Below are positions 56,474 to 64,000 of a stretch of 64,000 nt of DNA, piece after piece. Position 1 is the first letter of the stretch; every line of letters begins with the position of its first letter. The notes under the pieces are model-generated. The model made no database searches. It saw only the letters and a program-made list of their open reading frames with translations, and was not told the DNA's origin. Made by a program: the position numbers and the translations under genes. The stretch spans positions 16,706,307 through 16,770,306 of the forward strand of contig NC_026661.2 in assembly GCF_000004075.3 (NCBI RefSeq), written 5' to 3'. The stretch is from Cucumis sativus. Taxonomy: Eukaryota; Streptophyta; Magnoliopsida; Cucurbitales; Cucurbitaceae.

Positions 56474-58271
56474 TCAGACAACATATCTGTAAGTTACATA
56501 TCTTCCTGCAGTTTCACTTGGTCTGATGATCTTCACAACTTGGCCACGCTTTAGCCCGTAATATCGTGCAACCGGGTCAGTCACTTGTATGCGCGGTAGC
56601 TAACACCAAATATGCAAAATCATATAAGAATCCCTTTCATATTGCAACAGAAACAGAAACACAGACACTAACGAATAGACGTAGACAAGAGGAGACGGTG
56701 TGGCCTGACATATGCCTCTAGACTGCATTGTGATAAGTGAAGTAATAGTGATGATATCTAATGATTCATGCCCACTTTATTTTAACAAAGATGTCAATTT
56801 GTGACCAAGGAAAATCATCCTTGGGACTGGCTTTGTTGAGGTCATAAAAGCCAACGCACACGACTCTACCGTCGTTTTACAGGACAAGAAATATGGAATG
56901 TCCGGGGAAGTGGATAGAGATCAAACTTTTGGCTCCTGGTTTGTTTTTATGTTTCTTTGTGGACTTCGATTTTGAAGCCTCTTTAATACAAAGACATTAT
57001 TTTGCATAGTTGGAAGCTTTTTTTTTGTAAAGGGAGCTCCCTACTTGTGAGTTTTTTTTGTATGCTAGTGTATTCTTTCATTTCTATGTCTAATTTGGGA
57101 ATCAAACTAGTATCAGGAATTCATGAGCATAACCTATTCCCACATATATATGTGTATATATATATATATGTTATATTTTCTTAAGAAATATCCAACATAG
57201 ATCTTAAGATAAGTCTCACAAATTTTGTACTTTCTTAAGAATTAATGCCAACCTGTGTTTCTTTCACGGTATATCTCTCAAGTAGTGTCTTTTTCTCTTC
57301 ATTGTTAAGTAACTGGTGCTCAGGAACAAGGACGTGATCTTTGATATTAACTAGCAATTCTGCTTCCTGCATCAACAGATGGAGATAAGAAAAAGAATAA
57401 AAATTGTATATTTCAAGTGAACTAAGAAAAGAGCAAGAATATTGTAGAAACCAAGCCCTACCTTAACCCTTTAATTGTTCTTCAACCAGAGAATCCAAGA
57501 AACCCCCCATATTTTTCATTCTCATTTTGCAAAACAAGGAATAACCAAACTAAGTATAAGATGATTTCCAGTTTCCAGAGTAAGAGGGTTTCCTTTGATT
57601 CTCCTCAAATTAGTGGTGCACAAAACGAATCTAATTTACTTCTCTAACTTGTGGTGGTTTGGTTTTTCTCAAACTTAAATCATAAAAATACTCCATAAAA
57701 TATTTTCACCTGGAAAACTTCCAAGTGGAATGATTTGGAAGTTGCTTCACTCATACAGGCACGGGCGAAAGGGGTCAAATTCTGTTGGACGACCAATATT
57801 GCTCTAAAAACGTTCTCCGATTTCATTCGGGTGGTATATGTTTTCAACGGCTTGATGCCAACCTTTGCCTCTTCTGGAAAAAAAACATATATCTATACAG
57901 GAAAAAACAAAATCACTACAAGAGGATGTAAACAAATAAGAGAATTACCGAGAAACTTGCAGTTCTTGTAACTTAACTTTAATAACTATGAGAAATACTA
58001 ATTAAATATTCCCTTTCTGAGACAATACCTGATCACTGCTATCATTTCTCTTGGATTTATTAATAACAATGTCTTCTCTTTTCATGTTTTCACCATATTT
58101 TTGCTTAAATTGCTCCCTTGTCATGTCAATCTCAAAGTCTCCAACAAAATAGCCTCGGTCTCTTAGCATTTGAAACACAGTTTTTCGAATTCTGAAAAGC
58201 CTGGTGATTTCCTCTTCTGATAGCACCATCTTGTTGCTGGCTAACTCATTGTCAAACAATTCAGTTCTCAT
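56474..58271 (-). CDS. NRPB5A: DNA-directed RNA polymerase subunit RPB5 (shared by Pol I, II and III)
   Basis: The fifth-largest common subunit of nuclear RNA polymerases, at the lower jaw near incoming DNA. Exons in transcript order: 58029-58271, 57710-57892, 57253-57366, 56474-56599; 666 nt, 221 aa from the first ATG. Motifs: [22 protein letters not shown] (N-terminal domain), [83 protein letters not shown] and [15 protein letters not shown]. The last of these is the diagnostic RPB5 C-terminus. A TGA lies immediately before the first ATG, so nothing extends further upstream. A second ATG at codon 15 (58227-58229, MVLSEEE) would give 207 aa, nearer the usual ~205. The sequence is the NRPB5 form, not the divergent Pol V form. 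Paralogue number is not certain. Confidence 0.95.
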
Positions 58272-59690
58272 TCACTAAATAGGTACACAAGGAATATATA
58301 ATGCACATTCTAAATGAGTACGAGTAAGTTAATGTAACATCAATCTGAATAGCTATGTTACGTGCAGGAAATCTCAAAATCAATATAAGACACAACATAC
58401 AGAACACACCACAGATATAATAAAGCAATCATTTTCAGAAATTCAAAACAAGTTGGAGACACTAACATGATGAACGCAACAGCAATATATAATATGAATA
58501 TGGAGACCGATTTAAAGAAAAAAATAAAATCCTGCTGGAAAAGCACAGACCTGCAACAACAGTTTTCAAACATGTGTACATAACATATAGACATCCTTCT
58601 GTTACTATTATTGTCGTTTCAAACAACTATAGGTGTTTGGCTCAACGAATGTACACCTCAACCCGCCATACAAGTCAACAGCTTAGTCATGGTGATTTTG
58701 CATTAAAAAAAAATTAAAAGAAATTTTAATACCCTTAGTTGACCTTCCTGATTTGAACTTTATCCTTCTTTTTCTATGTTCATGAGTTTTCAGGTCAAGT
58801 AGTGCACGCTTAGACTATTCTAATAGGTAAACATCCTGACCCTGTTAGATTCAGTTGTCAAGAACACTCATTAAACCTAATTATACCACAAAATTCTAAG
58901 AGGGTTCCATAAATGAGCTGATAGAAAGCCTATGACTGAAGTATGAACAAATCTTGGAGACACCCAGATTAAGTAAAATATTTAAGAGAGACTGGATCAA
59001 ACTGAAGCAGCAAACGTAAATTTCATTCGTCTATGAAATCTGTTCCTTGTAAAAAACAAATAAATAAGTGAAGCTGCAAACAGGGATTGGAAAAACAAGT
59101 GCAGCCTTTCTTCCAAGTCCTTTCTACAAAAAACACACTAGCTGGGAATCAACGGAACAGAGGTCATTCGTTTCTGCAGTCTCCAACATGCCTTCGCCTA
59201 CCTCTAGGCCCTTTACTAAGATACAAGAATTATTCTTTTAACCACTTAACCAACATTTTTGACACAAAAACTATTCTCTAAAGAAAACATAACTTCGCAC
59301 AGTGTTGGCGGTCACTTATTTGGGATTTAATATCGACAGGTTTCCTTCACACCAAAAGTCCTCCCGTGTTGAAATTAGTTGAGCTGGATATAAGCTGGTC
59401 CAGAAACTTCCATACAATTTTATTTTTTAAAAAAAAAGGAAATTTTCATTTGAGGAGATGAAGGCCTTAAGGATTATTAAACTATAAAACTTCTAGCTAT
59501 ACCACTACCACCACCTAAGTAATTGGTGGAAAGTAAGTTGGTAGCTTGTAGTTAACTAAAAAGGAAGTTCAAAAGCAACGATTGGTTCATTGTTTGACGA
59601 TGGGTATTGCTTCTTTCTTTCCTTAGACAAATCCAAAATGGAGTTTTCCAATATATAAATAAAGACATAGATGAAGATTGAGAGAATTAC

Positions 59691-59840
59691 CAGTAACAAC
59701 AAGAAATCAGTGAAACCCACTAAGTAGAAGACGGCGGAGGCACTGAGCTGGGCTTGAAGACGAAGAAGAAGGAGAAGAAGAAGAAGAAGAAGAAGGAGGA
59801 GGAAGAAGAAGGTGGAACGAGAAATTAGGGCTTAGTCTGA
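59691..59840 (-). other. NRPB5A: RPB5 5' UTR exon with a GAA/CTT microsatellite
   Basis: On the minus strand a pyrimidine-rich CTT/CTC leader (GAA-type repeat on + at 59757-59812) ends in a donor, GTTACTG|GTAATTC, at 59691. The matching acceptor ('ctatttag') is just before the start codon at 58274, giving a leader intron of about 1.4 kb. The transcription start itself is not defined. Confidence 0.5.
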
Positions 59841-59849
59841 TTTTATTAG

Positions 59850-61740
59850 ACATAGTTGGCGGCGGGTAAGAGAAAACATGAAATCCATTTAAATTTTGTC
59901 TTTTAATTAAATTCCTTAAAATATGGATTTTTTTTCATTTTTATTTCTTACATTTTTTTTCAATCCCCTAATTTTCGTTTTGTGTTTTTTCTATAAATTT
60001 CATATTTTAAATTTGTTTTCCAATGTTAGTTTATTGTTATTTTTTTAGAAACATTTTCTACTCTAAAACTATTTACATATGAAAATTCTAACTTTAATAT
60101 TAATGGAAAGTGTACCTACTAAAATTGTACGATTCTTTTAAAGAATGGTGTTTCCGTGAACTTTCTAGAAATAATGAATTTGTGTTGATGTTGATTATGA
60201 AGTGATGTGATTTGTTCTCTTGTATTTGATTATCTGGTTCTATTGATATGAGAAAGTGAAGCATGTGATGTTTTTTAAGTTTATTTGAGCGTCTTATGGT
60301 TCTTAGGATAATTTTTTATGATTTTGTGGACGGTTGCAAATCCAAGAAAAAAATAGATGTAGTAGACAAGATTTGCATTATTTAATATATATTGTAATCT
60401 AACACCCCAAAATTAATATTAAAATAAAAAAATCGAATGTGAGGAGGCACGTGCCCTGGTCCCTTAATAAATGTGCCCTTGATTGTGGAGTAGAAATTCA
60501 ATCTCTCCATACATCAAACTCATGGACCCTACCATATGAATTTGGTCATATTTAACTTCGAATAATTGTAAGGGATAGTTTCAAATGTAGCAATTAGATT
60601 CAAAATGATGAAGGATATAACGATATTTTAATTTTTTTTTTTTTTTTTTTGCAAATACTATTATTAATAGACATTGTTGCAAATATTGGTTAATCATGTA
60701 TAGACCATAAGAGTATGCCACAAATAAATTTTGCTATTTTTGCATACTTAATTGTTATTCATAAAAGTGTTACCGATCATAATTATGTAAATAAAATGTT
60801 ATTGTTTACATATTGTTGATGCCAGTTTTTGGATAGAAATAAGTGCACTTGACTGTCATGTGACACCAACAATAGATTTGTTTGAAGAGGAGAAAAACAT
60901 GGTTATAAAAGAGAAAACGTGCACATACTGGATGTCTAAGTTTTCTCGTGAACTGTGTGTGAGAGCTAAAGAGATTTTGAGAGTAGGACTCAACTTAGCT
61001 CTATTTAAGTTACAATGATAAAACCTATAGAAAAAGTTGACATGGATGATTTGTAAGCTTTTTTTAGTCACTTTACGATATTGAAATAACCTAAGAGCTA
61101 AGGAATGGCTTTGACTTCGTGTTTGGCTAGGGTCGAGTTGAGGTCGAGCATTCTATTAGGTCAAATGATGTTTGGGCTCGGGCATGCATAAAATTAAAGT
61201 ATGTCATGTTGGTCAATTTCCAATGGTCGGCCTCAAGCACTAGCTTGAGCCTCGTTAATTTTTTTTAGCTTCATTTCAGTTTTCAATTGTCACATTAGAC
61301 CTGTCATTTATTTTTGTTTTGTTATTTGTAAATGTCAATTACATCCTTTAGTCCAATCTAACACATGCAATCAACACAACCATGATACAATAAATGAATG
61401 GGTGTAATGTAACAAATATATGGATATATACATGAATCAACAAAACCCAATTCATTTTAAGTTTATGTTTACTTTTATTGATTCTATTGCATAGGGCTAA
61501 CTAAGGTTGATCAAATAGTTTGGCATAATCATAACTTAATATTCAAACAAAATATAACAAAATCTATCAAATTATATCAATGCATTTCAATTAGTTTGGT
61601 ATACACAAAAGGTTCTCCTCTTTGATCCCTCGTTTTCATAAGAACCAAATGCAGATGACAATATATATAATACACTCTTGATAGGAGAGTCTTGGTAAAG
61701 CTTGGCATACAAAGGCAGCTCGCAACTCATTTCGCCACTT
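59850..61740. other. Intergenic between divergent RPB5 and PARN-like genes
   Basis: AT-rich DNA. A piece at 60370-60470 is related to the hAT-type element at 39.3 kb (shared 'ttaatatatattgtaat', 'aaaattaatattaaaata' and 'cctggtcccttaat' words). A T run lies at 60628-60650. Near 61110-61260 are dispersed-repeat words such as 'tttgggctcgggcatgcataaa'. No gene was recognised. The two promoters share this 1.9-kb interval. Confidence 0.45.
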
Positions 61741-61779
61741 CCCCCATGAATTTTGAATGAGAGCTTAAACGGCAAAGCT

Positions 61780-64000
61780 ATGGCGTCTCGGTTCTCATAT
61801 TTCCAGCTGCACAGACGCCTCTATACAACCACCAGCCAATGGAGTGTCAGGCAAGTTCGCAATTCCAACTTCCTTGGCTCCTTGGAGGATCTGAAGAACG
61901 ACATCTCCGATTCCGACTTCATCGCACTTTCTCTTCAGAGAACGGGTTCTTCTTCTTTCCCTTGGCACCGCCTTCAGCCCTTCGACACTCACGATACCGC
62001 TTATTGCAAGGCCAAGTACGCCGCCGAGAAGTTTCAGATTATTCAGTTTTCTCTCTGCCCTTTCTCTGTTAGGGATTCCAAACTAATCGCCCATCCGTAA
62101 GTTCCCCCGGGCCGCCGCTTATCTTCATGTTTGGATGTTTGGAGTTTTGTGCTCTTGGGCAGGATTTGGGAATTGAGTGTTTCTTTATTTTGATGAATAT
62201 TTCTCCGCACTTGCAATGGATTTTGTTTCTTTCACTGGAATTTAAAGTAGGGGTGAGGAGTATATTCTTTAGTGTTCATAGATGAGTATGATTTATAATG
62301 GAAAGTTCGATGCTTTCTGGCTGATATTTTATTATGGTTTTTGCTCATGGTCTGTCCGTTCATCATCATTTTAAAGTCTAAATAGGAATTCTCTTTTGTT
62401 ATTTGATGATTGATACAAATTTGATTGATCAAAATATGTTTCATTCAATGTGTAGGTACAACTTTCATTTGTTCCCCAGAGATGAATTGAACATTGGGAT
62501 GCCTTCTTACAGTTTTTCATGTCAAGTTTCACATCTAACATCCATGGCTCGTGAAGGTTTTGACTTTGGTGCTTGGGTATATGATGGTAAGCCTAATTGT
62601 AGACAATTTACTTCTGTTTCACTCTCACTAATAGAGGAGAAATTCTAAAACCCAGATTTCCAATCCCTAAACCACCTTCCTTCCAAGGTTTCAGCAAGAG
62701 CAGAGGTTGAATTTGAGAGGCATTCTTTAGAAAGAAAACAGTCTCTTTGACCCTTGAAATTCTGTTCCCATTATCAAGCTAAAGAGAATAACTTCGGTTC
62801 TTAAGTCTTCTAAAATGAAAATAAGATTTCTCACGATTACGTTCACTAATCCACTCTATCTTGGACTATGTCTTGTTCATCTCTTCTATTCGAATAAGAA
62901 TCTCAGAATCCGCCTTCAATCTGATTAACTCTTCCCATACTACACTCAAAATCCTCACAGACTCCAAGTCATGTAAAATGTTTATCTTATTAATTATCTG
63001 CTATTTTTTAGTTAAAGAACCTTTGAAGACCCTCAGGTTCCAGCCTCTAGGCTTGAACTTTAGAGACTCCAATTTTATTGTAAACCTAAGTGCCTCCCAT
63101 CTCCCAACCATATCAGCTGACCATTAGTCGAGCTAGGAGGACTTGAAAAAAGGATGCTTTATTCACACACTCCAAATATGAAACGACAAGGTCCCTATCT
63201 TATATCTGAGAACTTACCAAACAACCTGTTGTTGGTCAGATTCAACTATGGGACTCCAGTGGCTTGATATCCTCCAAGAAATTTTTTTCTGCCCTTTCAG
63301 AGCAAAAACGTATCTACCTGGCAAGAAATGGGATTAGAGTACACAAATTGGATAAAGTAATCTGACATCATGAGGGGAGGATAAAATAGACTATACTCTT
63401 CAAGATACTTTTGTAAGATTGCATCAGTCTAGAAAATTTCCAACCACAGACCAGCTAGATTCACTATCACAATTGCTGAAGTTGCCACTCAACTCTTCCT
63501 ACAAATCATCTTGTTTTGAGATTCATATGGCTCATGTAGCAGTAGTACATTTGAACGCCAATCTTCTGAATTTTAGTTGGATCTGCTTGTTTCAAGTAAT
63601 TTTTATCAACCTAAATATTATTTATCACTTTCTAGTTGTTTTATCTCTTGATTTTTGGGAAAAAGTAAACCTTTGTTTGATCTTTATACTGAATCTATGA
63701 AGTATCTTCTATATTGCAGTTTGACTTCTAATGGTCTTTTTCCGTTTTCTTTTTTGGTTCCAGGCATATCATATTTATCTAGAGCTCAAGAGTCTATAGC
63801 AAAAACTCAAATGGGCTCTCAAACTCTGCCACCTAATATTAACGCTGTGAAACCTTCTTCTGAACTGTCAGTTGCTGATACCATTTTTGTTCAACGGGTT
63901 AAATCACGTGTAAAGAACTGGAAAGATGCATATGATTCAAGCTCAAAAACAAGTGGTAATTTACAACTCAGTATTGCTTTCTAAAACAATTTCATCATAT
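61780..64000 (+). CDS. PARN-like protein (poly(A)-specific ribonuclease family, CAF1/DEDD fold), 5' part, runs off the window
   Basis: Related to plant PARN/AHG2, which trims poly(A) tails, in part on mitochondrial mRNA. Exons in the window: 61780-62096, 62456-62586 and 63764-63955, with a further donor at 63956, so the gene continues beyond 64000. The N-terminus is rich in Arg, Ser and Thr (MASRFSYFQLHRRLYTTTSQ), like a mitochondrial presequence. Then come SNFLGSLEDL, YAAEKFQIIQFSLCPF, YNFHLFPRDELNIGMPSYSF, EGFDFGAWVYDGISYLSRAQE and FVQRVKSRVKNW, the order found in the plant PARN-like family. The first exonuclease motif, normally AIDLEMTG, reads ALSLQRTG at residues 49-56. The catalytic Asp and Glu are thus Ser51 and Gln53. 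The protein may be an inactive paralogue. The remaining motifs lie outside the window. Confidence 0.88.
62660..63400 (-). mobile_element. LINE remnant in intron 2 of the PARN-like gene (antisense)
   Basis: Minus-strand translation, with stops, shows KLESLKFKPRGWNLRVF, INILHDLESVRILS, WEELIRLKADSEILIRIEEM and ERNREKSYFHFRRLKNR. This is the order seen between endonuclease and reverse transcriptase in plant LINE ORF2 (lk.k.r.WN...f; eE..w.qKSr..Wl.eGDrNt.fFH). The fragment is 5'-truncated and inactive. Confidence 0.7.

Overview
This is a window of AT-rich nuclear plant DNA. It has intron-rich genes with plant-type splice sites, long intergenic spaces full of repeats, plant-specific families (SKU5-similar, SCPL20-type carboxypeptidase, MED19, RNS2-type RNase T2) and an inserted piece of chloroplast genome. 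I judge it a eudicot. The abundance of small elements with the 'tagcaaaatatcacaa...tctatcat' signature suggests a cucurbit, but that is inference.

Layout. 0.4-2.2 kb: a copia/gypsy-size LTR with an initiator-Met tRNA primer-binding site behind it. 3.2-6.4 kb (+): a small conserved single-pass protein gene with a GC-AG intron. 8.7-12.8 kb (-): an RNS2-like S-like ribonuclease whose reading frame closes only if a 4-nt microexon is used. 13.6-14.25 kb: nuclear plastid DNA with psbI and a broken psbK. 16.7-18.0 kb: LINE debris. 18.2-22.3 kb (-): Mediator subunit MED19, with a 5'-UTR intron and a 24-nt G run at its upstream end. 22.3-28.6 kb: intergenic, with a second LTR of the same family as the first. 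28.6-35.0 kb (-): a GPI-anchored monocopper-oxidase-like protein (SKS1/SKS2 type) whose large intron holds an antisense LINE remnant. 35-47 kb: gene-poor, with a three-copy array, a small hAT-type element with an 8-bp target duplication, several inverted-repeat elements and a long TA run. 47.1-54.2 kb (+): serine carboxypeptidase-like gene, 14 exons, one GC-AG intron. 56.5-59.8 kb (-): RNA polymerase subunit RPB5. 61.8 kb to the window end (+): the 5' part of a PARN-like gene whose conserved acidic catalytic pair is replaced, with a LINE remnant in intron 2.

The genes are independent units. Two belong to RNA polymerase II transcription (MED19, RPB5), two to RNA turnover (RNS2-like RNase, PARN-like), and two encode secreted proteins of the vacuole or cell surface (SCPL, SKS). 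I derived all exon structures by joining GT-AG or GC-AG sites so that total length is divisible by three and family motifs are continuous. No transcript evidence was available. I saw no new multi-gene system. The most notable items are the RNS2 microexon, the still-open psbI in nuclear DNA, and the catalytically substituted PARN-like protein.
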